A stretch of DNA of 35,680 nt from Pelosinus fermentans (GTDB taxonomy: Bacteria; Bacillota; Negativicutes; DSM-13327): contig DJJR01000025.1 of the NCBI GenBank assembly GCA_002434245.1, positions 1-35,680 on the forward strand, given 5' to 3'. Shown piece by piece: positions 14,076-23,747 of this stretch. The translations under genes and the position numbers were made by a program. Below the pieces are notes generated by a model that had not been told where the DNA came from, did no database searches, and worked only from the letters and a program-made list of their open reading frames with translations. Numbering within the stretch: the first letter of the stretch is position 1; each line of letters begins with the position of its first letter.

Positions 14076-15260
14076 ATGAAGCAACATGAATTTGTTCCTC
14101 AGGTTCCATATGGAACAAGAGATTTCTTACCAAAAGAGGCTAGTCAGAAACGTGCTGTGGAAGGGGCTTTGGCTCAGTTATTTGCAAATTGGGGATATGA
14201 TGAAGTTGTTACTCCCACAATTGAATATTTGGAAACGATGACTGTTGGAGTAGGAAATGACTTAGATCAGCATATGTTTAAATTCTTTGATAAAAATAAT
14301 CGTATATTGGCACTTCGTCCAGATATGACAACTCCTATGGCCCGTGTGGCAGCTACCCGATTTAAAGGTAGTCCAAGCCCAATGAAACTGTTTTATATCA
14401 CGAATGTCTTTCGCTATGAGCAAGCTCAAGCTGGCAGGCAATGTGAATTTTATCAGGCCGGAGTGGAAATTATGGGTGCATCAGAGCCGGCAGCTGATGC
14501 GGAGGTCATTGCTTTAGCAGTGGAATCGATGTTGAAATCTGGTTTGCAGAAATTTCAAATTGGTTTAGGGCAAGTTGATTTTATTAATGGAATTATGGAG
14601 CAGAGTGAACTTTCTCTCGTGCAGCGGCAGCAGATTAAACATGCGATGGTAACGCGGGATTTAGTGGGATTGGGTGAAATACTTGTTAAGAGCGGTCTTA
14701 GCCAAAGTGATCAGACTTTACTGAAACATATTCCATTACTTCATGGCAGAGAAGATATGCTCAAACAAGCCTATAGTATGGTAACAAATGATAAAAGTCG
14801 CAGAGCCTTAGATAACTTAGCCAATATTTATCATCTATTAGAAAACTATGGTGTTTCCCAATATGTTGACTTTGATTTAGGAATCATTCGTGATTTTGAA
14901 TATTATACAGGAATGGTATTTGAAGGATATACGGCAGGACTTGGATTTCCGATCTGTGGTGGCGGACGGTACGATACTATGTTACATTCATTTGGGATGA
15001 ATTGTGGGGCTACTGGCTTTGCCTTAGGTATTGAACGAGTATTATTAGCATTAGAGCGTCAGGGGATTGATGGTACTCAAAATTGTAAAGGTGTTTATAT
15101 TGGATGGAATAAAGAAAACCTGGTGAAAGCAATAAAACAGGCTGATACTTTGCGTGATTCAGGTTGCAGCGTAGAATTAGCCGTTATTCCAGAATCCTCT
15201 GCACAAGCAAAAGAGAGCCAGAAACGTAAAGGTTATGCAAAGCTGGTGTACATAGAATAA
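14076..15260 (+). CDS. hisZ: ATP phosphoribosyltransferase regulatory subunit
   Basis: A 394-aa paralog of histidyl-tRNA synthetase that joins short-form HisG to make the first enzyme of histidine synthesis and carries the histidine feedback site. HisRS-like core motifs are visible: PYGTRDFLP at the N-terminus, the motif 2 region ILALRPDMTTPMAR with FYITNVFRYEQ and QAGVEIMG, and the later DFEYYTGMVFEGY and GGGRYD. The C-terminal part is shorter and less conserved than in the true synthetase. The frame opens at GTG 14064, but GGGGTG (14061-14066) spaces better with ATG 14076. The matching 221-aa short HisG lies at 16969. Confidence 0.95.
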   Translation: MKQHEFVPQVPYGTRDFLPKEASQKRAVEGALAQLFANWGYDEVVTPTIEYLETMTVGVGNDLDQHMFKFFDKNNRILALRPDMTTPMARVAATRFKGSPSPMKLFYITNVFRYEQAQAGRQCEFYQAGVEIMGASEPAADAEVIALAVESMLKSGLQKFQIGLGQVDFINGIMEQSELSLVQRQQIKHAMVTRDLVGLGEILVKSGLSQSDQTLLKHIPLLHGREDMLKQAYSMVTNDKSRRALDNLANIYHLLENYGVSQYVDFDLGIIRDFEYYTGMVFEGYTAGLGFPICGGGRYDTMLHSFGMNCGATGFALGIERVLLALERQGIDGTQNCKGVYIGWNKENLVKAIKQADTLRDSGCSVELAVIPESSAQAKESQKRKGYAKLVYIE

Positions 15261-15275
15261 TGGGTGGATCAATAG

Positions 15276-15803
15276 ATGTTACATAGAATAAAACAGGTGT
15301 TTGCTGCACTTACCGCTTCGATTACACCAAAAGATAGAGACTTTATTGAACAGCATCTAAACTCAAAAGCACAAAGTTTGTTTTGGGCGATGAATGTGCC
15401 AGATCAGCGGCATGTTCTGAATGTGGCATATACAGCACTGCGTTTGGCAAATCATCATTCAAATGTAAATCGTAAACTATTGGTGAAATGTGCCTTGCTC
15501 CATGATGTAGGAAAAGTGAAAGGCGATGTTAGTACAGTTGATAAAATCATAACTGTTATAGGAGATTGTTTTTTTCCCAATCAATTCAAAAAATGGGGAA
15601 AGCAAGGGCGAGGAAGTAAGGTCGCAAATCTTCGCCATGCGTTTTATATTTATTTTCATCATGCTGCTATTAGTGCTGGTATGTTGAGGGAAATTGGTGA
15701 GAGTCCTGAGATGATTGATATAATCGCTAAGCATCATAAAACTCCAGCAGAAAATGATCCACTGGAGTTAACACTGCTTAGAGAGTCTGACAATATGCAT
15801 TAA
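15276..15803 (+). CDS. HD-domain (HDIG-type) phosphohydrolase-like protein
   Basis: A 175-aa cytosolic protein with an HD metal-binding domain. It shows RHVLNVAYTALRLA (first His), then the HD doublet in LLHDVGKVKGD, a central hydrophobic stretch with FYIYFHHAAISAGML, and a final IIAKHHKTP. HD proteins of this size hydrolyse nucleotides or other phosphate esters, but the substrate cannot be read from sequence. It follows hisZ by 15 nt with GGTGGA before the ATG, so it is co-transcribed with the yerC-hisZ unit. A role in histidine synthesis is not established. Confidence 0.85.
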   Translation: MLHRIKQVFAALTASITPKDRDFIEQHLNSKAQSLFWAMNVPDQRHVLNVAYTALRLANHHSNVNRKLLVKCALLHDVGKVKGDVSTVDKIITVIGDCFFPNQFKKWGKQGRGSKVANLRHAFYIYFHHAAISAGMLREIGESPEMIDIIAKHHKTPAENDPLELTLLRESDNMH

Positions 15804-15825
15804 AAAAGGTCAATATCCTTTTATC
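15802..15825. terminator. Weak bidirectional terminator
   Basis: AAAAAAGG and CCTTTTAT flank a 7-nt loop at the stop codons of the convergent HD and dehydrogenase genes. The stem is short and AT-rich, so confidence is modest. Confidence 0.35.
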
Positions 15826-16760
15826 TTGTCAATCATATTTAACATTTCTTTATTTTGCTGAAATCTGGACAGGTTATCGGCGAAGAGCTTCACAGCCCTG
15901 TCCAGGTAGCTTGGTGATAGGGCTGCTACATGGGGGGTAATGATTACATTTTGCATATCCCATAGAGGGGAAGAATCAGAAAGAGGCTCTTCATCAAACA
16001 CGTCTAGACATGCACCTTTTATCAAGCCTTGCTCTAAAGCGGTTATTAAATCATCTTGTTTAATGATTCCGCCTCGGGCAATGTTGATGAAATAAGCAGA
16101 TGGTTTCATAACGGAAAACTCGTTTATCGTAAATAAATTTTTCGTTTCATTTAATAAAGGCAGGGCTGTGACTACAAAATCGGAAAGTGAAAGCAGTTCA
16201 TGGAGTTTTTCAGGAGGATAGAGCTCATCAACAAATAACTCTTTTGTCATGGTTTGTTTGCTTGCGACAACTTTCATTCCCAGACCTTTGGCCTTTTTAG
16301 CAATTTCTCGTCCGATACTGCCAAGACCTACGATTCCGATGGTTTTGTCATGAATTTCTTCAACGATTGTCCGCTTCCATTGGTGCTTTGCTTGCTGTCG
16401 AATAAATACATCTAATCCTCTTGTAAAAACGAGCATCATAGCAAAAACATGTTCTGAAACCGGAATGCCATGAATACCTCTTGAATTGGTAATTATCGTG
16501 TTGGCGTTTTGAATTTCAGGAAAGATCAAACCTTCAACTCCTGCGCTTAGGCTATGTATCCATGTTAATTTAGGGGCAGCAAGATAGAGGGGACGGACAT
16601 CCATGGACCCCCAAGGAACTAAAATATCAATGTCTCGAATGTGCTCTGCAGCTTTTTCATAATCACATGTTATGATATTGCTGTTAGGAGCACTACTTTG
16701 AATTATTTTCATATGACGGTCTGCTAAGTTGTTGATTACAAGAATATTTAAGTTGGGCAT
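15810..16760 (-). CDS. D-isomer-specific 2-hydroxyacid dehydrogenase family protein
   Basis: A 316-aa NAD(P)-dependent oxidoreductase. The split catalytic domain encloses a Rossmann domain with TIGIVGLGSIGREIAKKAKG (GxGxxG) near residue 145. Active-site residues are apparent: Arg in NIARGGII, Glu in DVFDEEPL and His in TPHVAAL. The family covers glyoxylate/hydroxypyruvate reductase, D-lactate and phosphoglycerate dehydrogenases. There is no ACT domain, so classical SerA is unlikely, and the substrate remains open. It is transcribed against the his genes from its own promoter (16796-16824) and separates hisZ from hisG. Confidence 0.9.
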   Translation of the reverse strand: MPNLNILVINNLADRHMKIIQSSAPNSNIITCDYEKAAEHIRDIDILVPWGSMDVRPLYLAAPKLTWIHSLSAGVEGLIFPEIQNANTIITNSRGIHGIPVSEHVFAMMLVFTRGLDVFIRQQAKHQWKRTIVEEIHDKTIGIVGLGSIGREIAKKAKGLGMKVVASKQTMTKELFVDELYPPEKLHELLSLSDFVVTALPLLNETKNLFTINEFSVMKPSAYFINIARGGIIKQDDLITALEQGLIKGACLDVFDEEPLSDSSPLWDMQNVIITPHVAALSPSYLDRAVKLFADNLSRFQQNKEMLNMIDKIKGY

Positions 16761-16795
16761 AGTATGGCACCCCTTTATGTATATTTTAAAACTGA

Positions 16796-16824
16796 ATCAT
16801 AGGGTCTATAACTTACTGGCTCAA
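16796..16824 (-). promoter_or_regulatory. Promoter of the 2-hydroxyacid dehydrogenase gene
   Basis: On the minus strand TTGAGC (16824-16819) and TATGAT (16801-16796) are 17 nt apart, about 35 nt before the start codon. Confidence 0.6.
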
Positions 16825-16890
16825 AATAAAAGTTTTACTATTCTTATGAAAGATGATTCTACATATGCATCTAAAAATCCTACATTTATA

Positions 16891-16919
16891 TTGACGAATA
16901 TTTTAACAAATGATAATAT
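16891..16919 (+). promoter_or_regulatory. Promoter of the hisG-D-C-B-H-A-F-IE operon
   Basis: TTGACG (16891-16896) and TAATAT (16914-16919) are 17 nt apart. Between the -10 and the ribosome site is the inverted repeat CTAAA-GTAA-TTTAG (16945-16958). It shares ACTAA(A)GTAA with the sequence below the yerC promoter and may be an operator. I saw no his T-box. Confidence 0.7.
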
Positions 16920-16968
16920 AGTACCATGTTAATGCTTTAAATAACTAAAGTAATTTAGGAGGATCCTC

Positions 16969-17634
16969 ATGACATCAAGTGACATGGATTATCTTACGAT
17001 CGCTTTGCCAAAGGGAAAACTATTTGCACCTTCGGCCGAAATGTTAGCAAAAGTAGGATGTACAGCAGAAGACCTGAGTGAAAACTCACGTAAATTAGTA
17101 ATCACTAATGAAAAAGAAAAATTACATTTTATTATCACGAAAACAGCAGATTTGCCAACGTATATTGAATATGGTGCAGCCGATATTGGAATTATCGGCA
17201 AGGATGTATTATTAGAAGAAGAAAAAGATCTTTATGAGTTATTAGATTTAAGATTTGGCTTGTGCCGAATGATGGTGGCGGTGCCAGAAGCTTTGAAACG
17301 AGAAAAATTAAGTGATTATGCGCATATGCGAGTAGCGACTAAATATCCTCGCATAGCAGAAAGCTTTTTTCATAGTATGGGCATTCAGATGGAATTTATT
17401 AAATTAAATGGTTCTATCGAATTGGCGCCCATGGTCGGTTTAGCAGAAATCATTGTAGATTTGGTAGAGACGGGACGTACACTAAAAGCGAATAATTTAT
17501 TGGAAGTTGCGACCATCCAGCCTGTTACGGCTCGCTTTATTGCGAATCGGGTAAGTTTTAAACTGAAGTTTGACCGGATTAATAGAATTACTGAAGAGTT
17601 AAGAGCCTTGTTGGAAGGTGTGGTGACTCCATGA
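16969..17634 (+). CDS. hisG: ATP phosphoribosyltransferase, short form catalytic subunit
   Basis: A 221-aa enzyme for the first step of histidine synthesis, joining ATP and PRPP to phosphoribosyl-ATP. It has the short-form length without the C-terminal ACT-like regulatory domain, so it depends on HisZ, which is present at 14076. Motifs: LTIALPKGKL at the N-terminus, GAADIGIIGKDVLLE, VATKYPRIAE, and the PRPP-binding region IVDLVETGRTLKANNL. AGGAGGATCCTC precedes the ATG. The stop overlaps the hisD start (ATGA). Confidence 0.97.
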   Translation: MTSSDMDYLTIALPKGKLFAPSAEMLAKVGCTAEDLSENSRKLVITNEKEKLHFIITKTADLPTYIEYGAADIGIIGKDVLLEEEKDLYELLDLRFGLCRMMVAVPEALKREKLSDYAHMRVATKYPRIAESFFHSMGIQMEFIKLNGSIELAPMVGLAEIIVDLVETGRTLKANNLLEVATIQPVTARFIANRVSFKLKFDRINRITEELRALLEGVVTP

Positions 17635-18980
17635 AAATTGTATATGCGGAAGATAGTACGCTAGAGGAATTAAGCGAGCTATTAATAAAGCCGCCTTTTG
17701 ATCAGGTGATATTAGGAGAAGGTGCGAAGAGTCATATTAAGAAGGTATTCGGCAGTGAATTAACAGCTTCTCAGGTAGTGGATAAAATTATTCATGATGT
17801 ACGCCTAAAAGGGGATGAAGCAGTACTTCAATATACCCAGGTAATTGATGGCGTAACTTTAAGTGAAGCTACATTAGAAGTTACAGAAGCGGAATTTCAA
17901 GAGGCTTTGGCAAAGGTCGATGAGCAGATATTGGCTGCTATACGACAGGCCATTGGCAATGTTAGATCTTTCCATACAGAGCAGCTGCCTAAAACCTGGC
18001 TTACCTATCGAGAGCATGGAGCGATACTGGGACAAAGTTGTATTCCGTTAGAAAGAGTAGGAATGTACGTGCCTGGGGGTACTGCTATTTATCCATCCTC
18101 TGTTATTATGAACGCAGTTCCTGCCGCTGTTGCTGGTGTAAAAGAAATTATTATGGTAGTTCCGCCGAGCAAGGATGGCAGCGTTAATCCCAGTATTTTA
18201 GCGGCAGCCCGGGAATCGGGTGTAACCAGAGTGTTTAAAGCAGGAGGAGCGCAGGCTATTGCTGCCTTAGCCTTTGGTACCAAGCTGATTCCTAAGGTTG
18301 ATAAAATCACAGGACCTGGTAATATTTTTGTCACTTTGGCTAAAAAGGTGGTGTATGGACATTGTGATATTGATATGTTGGCGGGACCAAGTGAGATTTT
18401 AATTGTTGCAGATGAAACCGCAGATCCTTCCTATATTGCTGCTGATATGCTCAGTCAGGCTGAACATGATGTATTAGCATCCAGTATTTTAATTACAGAT
18501 AGCAGGAACCTTGTAAGTAAAGTGGAAATAGAAATTCAGCGCCAGTTGGCTAAGCTGCCTCGCAGGGAAATTGCTGAAGCATCACTGCAGAAAAATGGAT
18601 TGATGATTATAACGAAAAACAGTATGCAGGCGATCGAATTGGCTAATATATCAGCACCAGAACATTTAGAGATTATAACCGAGCAGCCTTTTGCCTTGCT
18701 GCCTTTTGTAAAAAATGCAGGCGCTGTATTTTTGGGACCTTATTCGCCAGAACCATTGGGTGATTACTTAGCTGGACCCAATCATGTATTGCCAACCGGG
18801 GGAACGGCTCGTTTTTATTCCGTGTTAAATGTAGAAACATTTATGAAAAGAACCAGTATTATTGCATATAGCCAAACAGCGCTGCAGGCAGTAGCGAATC
18901 AAGTAATTACATTAGCTGAGGCAGAGGGACTACAAGCTCATGCCAATGCGATCAGAGTGAGGGAAAAGAATGATGTTTGA
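17631..18980 (+). CDS. hisD: Histidinol dehydrogenase
   Basis: A 449-aa zinc- and NAD-dependent enzyme for the last two oxidations, histidinol to histidine. Family signatures are intact: [64 protein letters not shown], and the Zn/catalytic regions [14 protein letters not shown] and [16 protein letters not shown]. Length is close to the usual 430 aa, with a slightly longer N-terminus. ATG overlaps the hisG stop by 4 nt; the 3' end overlaps hisC by 11 nt. Confidence 0.97.
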   Translation: MKIVYAEDSTLEELSELLIKPPFDQVILGEGAKSHIKKVFGSELTASQVVDKIIHDVRLKGDEAVLQYTQVIDGVTLSEATLEVTEAEFQEALAKVDEQILAAIRQAIGNVRSFHTEQLPKTWLTYREHGAILGQSCIPLERVGMYVPGGTAIYPSSVIMNAVPAAVAGVKEIIMVVPPSKDGSVNPSILAAARESGVTRVFKAGGAQAIAALAFGTKLIPKVDKITGPGNIFVTLAKKVVYGHCDIDMLAGPSEILIVADETADPSYIAADMLSQAEHDVLASSILITDSRNLVSKVEIEIQRQLAKLPRREIAEASLQKNGLMIITKNSMQAIELANISAPEHLEIITEQPFALLPFVKNAGAVFLGPYSPEPLGDYLAGPNHVLPTGGTARFYSVLNVETFMKRTSIIAYSQTALQAVANQVITLAEAEGLQAHANAIRVREKNDV

Positions 18981-20028
18981 TTATAGACCAGGATTAGAAA
19001 AGATAAAATCCTACTCAGTGGAAGAAAAGGAATGGGATAGTAAGCTTGATGCTAATGAAAGTCCTAATAATTTGCCCCCTTTAGTGCATGAAAGAGTCAT
19101 GAGCCAGATCGAATATATGGCATTTAACCGTTACCCTGATATCGGGATGTTAGATTTACGAGCATTGATTGCAGAAGCTTTTGCGACCACGATTCAAAAT
19201 ATCGTAATTGGTAATGGATCAAGTGAAATCTTATTGGCCTTATGCCAAACTTTTGGTGGGTCAGGAAGGAGCATTATTTTTCCGAATCCCTCCTTTTCTA
19301 TGTATGGTATTTATACTCAATTAACGGATAGTCAAGGGGTTCCAGTAACATTAAATGAAGACTTTTCGCTATCACCAGAAAAGATTGTGGAAGCGGCTGA
19401 GCAGTCCAAGGCTAAGTTGATTATTCTATGCAATCCCAATAACCCCACAGGTACAATTATTCCACAAGAGGATATCGAATATATTCTAAGCAAAGTACAA
19501 TGTCCTGTTGTCGTTGACGAAGCTTATTATGAATTCTATGGTCAATCCGCTGTCAGTCTTATGAAAAAGTACGACCATTTAATTGTAGCAAGAACCTTAT
19601 CAAAAGCCTATGGCTTAGCGGCAATTCGTGTAGGATATATGCTGTCTAATGCTGAAATTGTATCTATGGTAAATAAAGTTATGATGCCTTACCACATCAA
19701 TACCTTGTCTTTGATTACTGCCCAAGTGGTATATCAAATGCGCGATGAGTTTATGCCAATCATTGGACAGATTATTGGGGAGCGCAAGCGTTTAGCTGAT
19801 TCGCTGTCTGCAATCCCAGATATTACAGTCTATCCTTCAGAGACTAATTTTATTTTAATAAAAACAGAGAAAGCACAAAAGTTGAGTGCTTACTTATCTG
19901 AGAAAAATATTGGCATTAGAGATTTTAGTACAGCACCTCTTCTTATCAATTGCATTAGAATTACAGTTGGGACGCCTTTAGAGAATGATAATGTATGCAA
20001 GGCTATTAAAACGTTTATGAATGAGTAA
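18970..20028 (+). CDS. hisC: Histidinol-phosphate aminotransferase
   Basis: A 352-aa class I/II PLP aminotransferase that converts imidazole-acetol phosphate and glutamate into histidinol phosphate. Motifs: KLDANESPNNLPP at the start, IVIGNGSSEILLAL, CNPNNPTGTIIP, VVDEAYYEFYG, and the PLP lysine in ARTLSKAYGLAAIRVGY. The ATG at 18970 is followed by a second ATG at 18973; either could be used. It overlaps the end of hisD, as expected for coupled translation. Confidence 0.96.
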   Translation: MMFDYRPGLEKIKSYSVEEKEWDSKLDANESPNNLPPLVHERVMSQIEYMAFNRYPDIGMLDLRALIAEAFATTIQNIVIGNGSSEILLALCQTFGGSGRSIIFPNPSFSMYGIYTQLTDSQGVPVTLNEDFSLSPEKIVEAAEQSKAKLIILCNPNNPTGTIIPQEDIEYILSKVQCPVVVDEAYYEFYGQSAVSLMKKYDHLIVARTLSKAYGLAAIRVGYMLSNAEIVSMVNKVMMPYHINTLSLITAQVVYQMRDEFMPIIGQIIGERKRLADSLSAIPDITVYPSETNFILIKTEKAQKLSAYLSEKNIGIRDFSTAPLLINCIRITVGTPLENDNVCKAIKTFMNE

Positions 20029-20067
20029 TATAAACTATTTATAAATAATTAAGAAAGAAGGTTCCAA

Positions 20068-20655
20068 ATGATGCGTACTGCGACAATGAAACGGCAAACC
20101 GCTGAAACAAATATATCAACCACATTAAATATTGATGGAACTGGTAAAAGTGAAATCGCAACAGGGATTGGTTTTTTTGACCATATGTTACTGCTGCTTG
20201 CCAAACATGGCTTTATGGATTTGCAGCTCATTGTGCAAGGCGATTTGCAGGTAGATGGACATCATACTGTAGAAGATACAGGTATCGTCTTAGGTCAGGC
20301 TCTGGCAAAAGCGTTAGGTGATAAAAGTGGTATTAAACGATATGGTACTGCTTTTGTACCTATGGACGAAGCCTTAGCAATGGTGTCCTTAGATATTAGC
20401 GGACGCCCTTTCCTCGTTTTTGATGTAGCGATACCGTCGGAAAGAATCGGTGATTTTGACAGTGAGCTGACAGAAGAGTTTTTACGGGCTTTATCTGTAC
20501 ATGGGGGATTAACATTACATGTACATCTAATGTCAGGCAAAAATTCTCACCATATTGTAGAAGCAATATTTAAGGCGTTAGGCAGGGCTCTTGATGAAGC
20601 TGCGTCTATGGACGAGAGAATTGTTGGAGTGATGTCGAGTAAGGGGATGCTATAG
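20068..20655 (+). CDS. hisB: Imidazoleglycerol-phosphate dehydratase
   Basis: A 195-aa monofunctional dehydratase. The manganese-binding signatures are clear: FFDHMLLLLAKHGFMDL, DGHHTVEDTGIVLG, and the C-terminal repeat GKNSHHIVEAIFKALGRAL. The N-terminal HAD phosphatase domain of bifunctional enterobacterial HisB is absent. Histidinol phosphate must therefore be dephosphorylated by another enzyme, probably the PHP protein at 9131. Start at ATG 20068, or the adjacent ATG 20071; AAGAAGG is upstream. Confidence 0.97.
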   Translation: MMRTATMKRQTAETNISTTLNIDGTGKSEIATGIGFFDHMLLLLAKHGFMDLQLIVQGDLQVDGHHTVEDTGIVLGQALAKALGDKSGIKRYGTAFVPMDEALAMVSLDISGRPFLVFDVAIPSERIGDFDSELTEEFLRALSVHGGLTLHVHLMSGKNSHHIVEAIFKALGRALDEAASMDERIVGVMSSKGML

Positions 20656-20666
20656 GAGGGGTAACT

Positions 20667-21275
20667 GTGATTGCTATTATTGATTATGGCATGGGTAATT
20701 TATATAGTGTGGAAAAGGCTTTTGTTAAGTTAGGAGCAGAGGTTGTAGTTACCAGCGAGCCTAAGATCGTCGCAGCAGCTGATAAAGTAGTACTGCCAGG
20801 TGTCGGTGCCTTTGGTGATTGTATGGAGAATCTTAAAGCCTATCACATGATTGATGCCATTCATGAAATAGTCGCGAAAGGAACACCGTTTCTTTCCATT
20901 TGTCTGGGCTTGCAGGTTTTATTTGAAGGCAGTGAAGAAGATCCGGAAACGAAAGGGCTGGGACTTTTTCCTGGTATGGTACGTAAAATACAGGCTCCTG
21001 CTTTAAAAATTCCTCATATGGGGTGGAATAGCCTATCTTTTGCTGCTAAGAGTCCTTTATTTGAGAATATACCTCAAGAGTCCTATGTCTATTTTGTTCA
21101 CAGTTTTCATGCTGTGCCTGAAGATGTTAGTTTGATTACGGCAGTGGCAGATTATGGCGGTGCTGTAACGGCCGCTGTTGGTCGGGGAAATATACAGGCT
21201 GTGCAATTCCATCCGGAAAAATCAGGTAGCATTGGTTTAGCGATGCTGGCTAACTTTAAGGAGTTGAAATCATGA
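20667..21275 (+). CDS. hisH: Imidazole glycerol phosphate synthase, glutaminase subunit
   Basis: A 202-aa class I glutamine amidotransferase that feeds ammonia to HisF. The catalytic triad regions are visible: the Cys nucleophile in FLSICLGLQVLFEG and the His-Glu pair in VQFHPEKSG. The N-terminal IIDYGMGNLYSVEKA and PGVGAFGDCM are typical of HisH. It starts at GTG 20667 with GGAGGGG upstream. The stop overlaps the hisA start by 4 nt. Confidence 0.97.
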   Translation: MIAIIDYGMGNLYSVEKAFVKLGAEVVVTSEPKIVAAADKVVLPGVGAFGDCMENLKAYHMIDAIHEIVAKGTPFLSICLGLQVLFEGSEEDPETKGLGLFPGMVRKIQAPALKIPHMGWNSLSFAAKSPLFENIPQESYVYFVHSFHAVPEDVSLITAVADYGGAVTAAVGRGNIQAVQFHPEKSGSIGLAMLANFKELKS

Positions 21276-22000
21276 TTCTTTTTCCAGCAATTGATATTCG
21301 GGATGGAAAATGTGTTCGGCTGACAGAAGGACGTTTCGACAAAGAAACGATATTCGCTGATAATCCTTTGGATATGGCAATTCGTTGGGTAAATGAAGGT
21401 GCTGAATATCTGCATTTGGTTGATTTGGATGGTGCCTTAGCAGGTAAGCCTATAAATTTAGATGTGATTGCTGACATAACAAAAAATGTAAGGATTCCTG
21501 TGCAATTAGGTGGCGGTATACGGAATTTAGACACGATTGCACAATTTTTAGAAGTCGGGGTAGCACGGGTTATTTTAGGATCTGTTGCCGTTAAGCAGCC
21601 GGATTTAGTCGCGGCAGCATGTGAGAAATATGGTGATCGTATCGTGGTGGGAATTGACGCTCGTGACGGTATCGTTGCTGTAGATGGTTGGGGAATCGCA
21701 GGTGGTATTGGGGCGGAAGAGTTGGCTGAGAAAATGGCTAAAGTTGGTGTAGCACGAATTATTTATACGGATATTTCTCGTGATGGTACCTTGTCAGGGG
21801 TGAATATTTCTGCTACGGCAGCCGTGGCTAAAGCCTCTGGGATTCCAGTCATTGCTTCAGGAGGAGTTCGTGATGTATCTGATATTGAGGCGATAAAAAA
21901 GGCAGCGAGTGATGGTATCGAAGGTGTGATTGTCGGCAAGGCCATTTATACAGGGAGTCTGAACCTTGCTGATGCCTTATGTCTGTTGCGGGGAGAGTGA
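21272..22000 (+). CDS. hisA: Phosphoribosylformimino-AICAR-phosphate isomerase
   Basis: A 242-aa (beta-alpha)8 barrel isomerase opening ProFAR to PRFAR. Signatures include [15 protein letters not shown] with the first catalytic Asp, [38 protein letters not shown], the second Asp region [16 protein letters not shown], and [14 protein letters not shown] with the final phosphate site IVGKAIY. The ATG overlaps the hisH stop. Confidence 0.97.
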   Translation: MILFPAIDIRDGKCVRLTEGRFDKETIFADNPLDMAIRWVNEGAEYLHLVDLDGALAGKPINLDVIADITKNVRIPVQLGGGIRNLDTIAQFLEVGVARVILGSVAVKQPDLVAAACEKYGDRIVVGIDARDGIVAVDGWGIAGGIGAEELAEKMAKVGVARIIYTDISRDGTLSGVNISATAAVAKASGIPVIASGGVRDVSDIEAIKKAASDGIEGVIVGKAIYTGSLNLADALCLLRGE

Positions 22001-22004
22001 AATC

Positions 22005-22763
22005 ATGTATACAAAAAGGATTATTCCCTGTCTGGACGTGAAGGATGGGAGAGTCGTTAAGGGGACTAATTTTGTAGGACTTAGAGATGCCGGAAACCCG
22101 GTGGAATTGGCATCTATCTACGATAAAGAACTTGCAGATGAGTTAATATTTTTAGATATTACAGCTTCTTGTGAACAGAGAGATACCATGGTACAAATGG
22201 TAGAGCAAACGGCATCCCAGGTATTTATTCCCTTTACGGTAGGAGGGGGAATTCGAACAGTTGAAGACATTCGCAAAATGTTAAAAGCCGGTGCCGATAA
22301 GGTTTCTCTCAATACCGCAGCTATCAAAAGCCCGGAGTTAATTGCCGAAGGAGCAAAGCGCTTTGGTCGTCAGTGTATTGTTTTGGCTGTTGATGCCAGA
22401 CAAAGCGGTGAAGATGCATGGGAAGTGTATATTAACGGAGGACGCACTCCCACGGGGCTGGACGTGTTAGATTGGGTGAAGCAGGCTACAGCGCTGGGAG
22501 CAGGTGAAATTCTCTTGACCAGTATGGATAAAGATGGAACAAAGGATGGTTATGATATTAAACTGACTAGGGCTGTTTCGGAAGCTGTAGGCGTACCTGT
22601 CATTGCATCCGGGGGCGCAGGGGAACTGGTGCATTTTTATGATGTGCTCACGGAAGGCAAGGCTGATGCCGTATTGGCAGCTTCTGTTTTTCACTTTGGA
22701 CAATTTACTGTTGGTCAGGTAAAACAATATCTAAAATCAAAAGGTGTGGAGGTACGGCTATGA
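22005..22763 (+). CDS. hisF: Imidazole glycerol phosphate synthase, cyclase subunit
   Basis: A 252-aa (beta-alpha)8 barrel cyclase that pairs with HisH to produce IGP and AICAR. Motifs: [19 protein letters not shown] with the first catalytic Asp, [29 protein letters not shown], the second Asp in [10 protein letters not shown], and [12 protein letters not shown] with [11 protein letters not shown]. The frame is open from 21966 inside hisA, but the family N-terminus and spacing from GGGGAGAG support ATG 22005. It overlaps the hisIE start by 4 nt. Confidence 0.97.
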   Translation: MYTKRIIPCLDVKDGRVVKGTNFVGLRDAGNPVELASIYDKELADELIFLDITASCEQRDTMVQMVEQTASQVFIPFTVGGGIRTVEDIRKMLKAGADKVSLNTAAIKSPELIAEGAKRFGRQCIVLAVDARQSGEDAWEVYINGGRTPTGLDVLDWVKQATALGAGEILLTSMDKDGTKDGYDIKLTRAVSEAVGVPVIASGGAGELVHFYDVLTEGKADAVLAASVFHFGQFTVGQVKQYLKSKGVEVRL

Positions 22764-23416
22764 TCAATATGGACGATATTAAATTTGATGATAAAGGCTT
22801 AATTCCAGCCATTATCCAGCAGGAACAAACCGGAATTGTTCTTATGCTGGCCTATATGAATAGGGAATCATTACGAAAGACGGTAGAAACAGGAGTTACC
22901 TGGTTTTTCAGTCGTAGCCGCCAAAGTTTGTGGCAAAAGGGTGAAACTTCTGGACATGTGCAAAAAGTGCAACAGATATATTATGATTGCGACGGGGATA
23001 CTCTTTTGATCAAAGTAGAGCAAGTCGGAGTCGCATGTCATGAAGGAACATTGTCTTGTTTCAGGCGTAAACTAGACCAGCAGAAAGTAGAAGGCGAAAC
23101 CGCAGTAACGATACCTTCTGTTTATGGACAATCCGTGTCTACTATTTTACATGACTTGTATCATGTAGTGAATGACCGCAAGCGCAATCCTCAAGCGGGT
23201 TCTTATACGACCTATCTCTTTGATAAAGGTCAGGATAAAATACTTAAAAAAGTTGGGGAAGAAGCAGCCGAAACCATTATCGCCTCTAAGAATAATAGTA
23301 AAGAAGAATTACTATATGAAATGGCAGATCTTTGGTATCATTGTTTAGTGCTTTTAGCCTATCATAATGTAAGTATCAGTGAACTATTGGAAGAACTGCA
23401 AAAAAGAAGAAAATAG
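22760..23416 (+). CDS. hisIE: Bifunctional phosphoribosyl-AMP cyclohydrolase / phosphoribosyl-ATP pyrophosphatase
   Basis: A 218-aa fusion carrying steps two and three of the pathway. Residues 1 to about 110 are HisI (PRA-CH): [41 protein letters not shown] and the zinc cysteines in [11 protein letters not shown]. Residues from about 120 are His[28 protein letters not shown] and [14 protein letters not shown], the MazG-like pyrophosphatase helices. It is the last gene of the operon; a terminator follows at 23448. Confidence 0.96.
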   Translation: MINMDDIKFDDKGLIPAIIQQEQTGIVLMLAYMNRESLRKTVETGVTWFFSRSRQSLWQKGETSGHVQKVQQIYYDCDGDTLLIKVEQVGVACHEGTLSCFRRKLDQQKVEGETAVTIPSVYGQSVSTILHDLYHVVNDRKRNPQAGSYTTYLFDKGQDKILKKVGEEAAETIIASKNNSKEELLYEMADLWYHCLVLLAYHNVSISELLEELQKRRK

Positions 23417-23447
23417 TAAAACGGTTAGTTTGCCTGTGAAGAATAAG

Positions 23448-23485
23448 ACTGTCAATCCTCAATGAGGCTATTGGCAGTTTTATTT
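23448..23485 (+). terminator. Terminator of the his operon
   Basis: ACTGTCAAT (23448-23456) pairs with ATTGGCAGT (23470-23478) with a G-U pair, followed by a TTTATTTAT tract. The loop itself contains a CCTCA/TGAGG pairing that can extend the stem. Confidence 0.8.
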
Positions 23486-23500
23486 ATAGTATCAGAAAGT

Positions 23501-23650
23501 ATAAGTTTAGGGGAACGTTGAACACAGAGGGCACAGAGTTCGCATTAAAGCACAGAGATTTTAACCGTATCTATTTTTACTCAGTGTTCTCTGCGTCTCT
23601 ATGGTTCCTTTTTCTTTAAATGTCTTAAAGGACGCATAGCATTTTTCTTA
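23501..23650. repeat. Dispersed palindromic intergenic repeat, complete copy 1
   Basis: About 150 bp. It begins ATAAGTTTAGGGG and ends TTAAAGGACGCATAGCATTTTTCTTA (split here: TTAAAGGACGCATAGC, then ATTTTTCTTA); the same ends bound the copy at 27865. Inside are degenerate CACAGAG units (AACACAGAGGGCACAGAG). Their imperfect reverse complement lies on the other side of the centre (GTGTTCTCTGCGTCTCTATGG), so the element can fold into a long hairpin. It fills most of the hisIE-sagB gap. No protein is encoded. Confidence 0.75.
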
Positions 23651-23747
23651 ATTGTTTTGCAGCAGGGAGGATTTTTTTTAGAGGTGGTGAAAGAATAATG
23701 GTAGTCTATTAAAATAATTTATTCAGATAAAAGTTAGAGGTGTGATC

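Noticed and set aside
16920..16968. T-box or his leader-peptide attenuator before hisG
   Set aside because: The leader is under 50 nt, with no T-box sequence, no run of His codons and no terminator.
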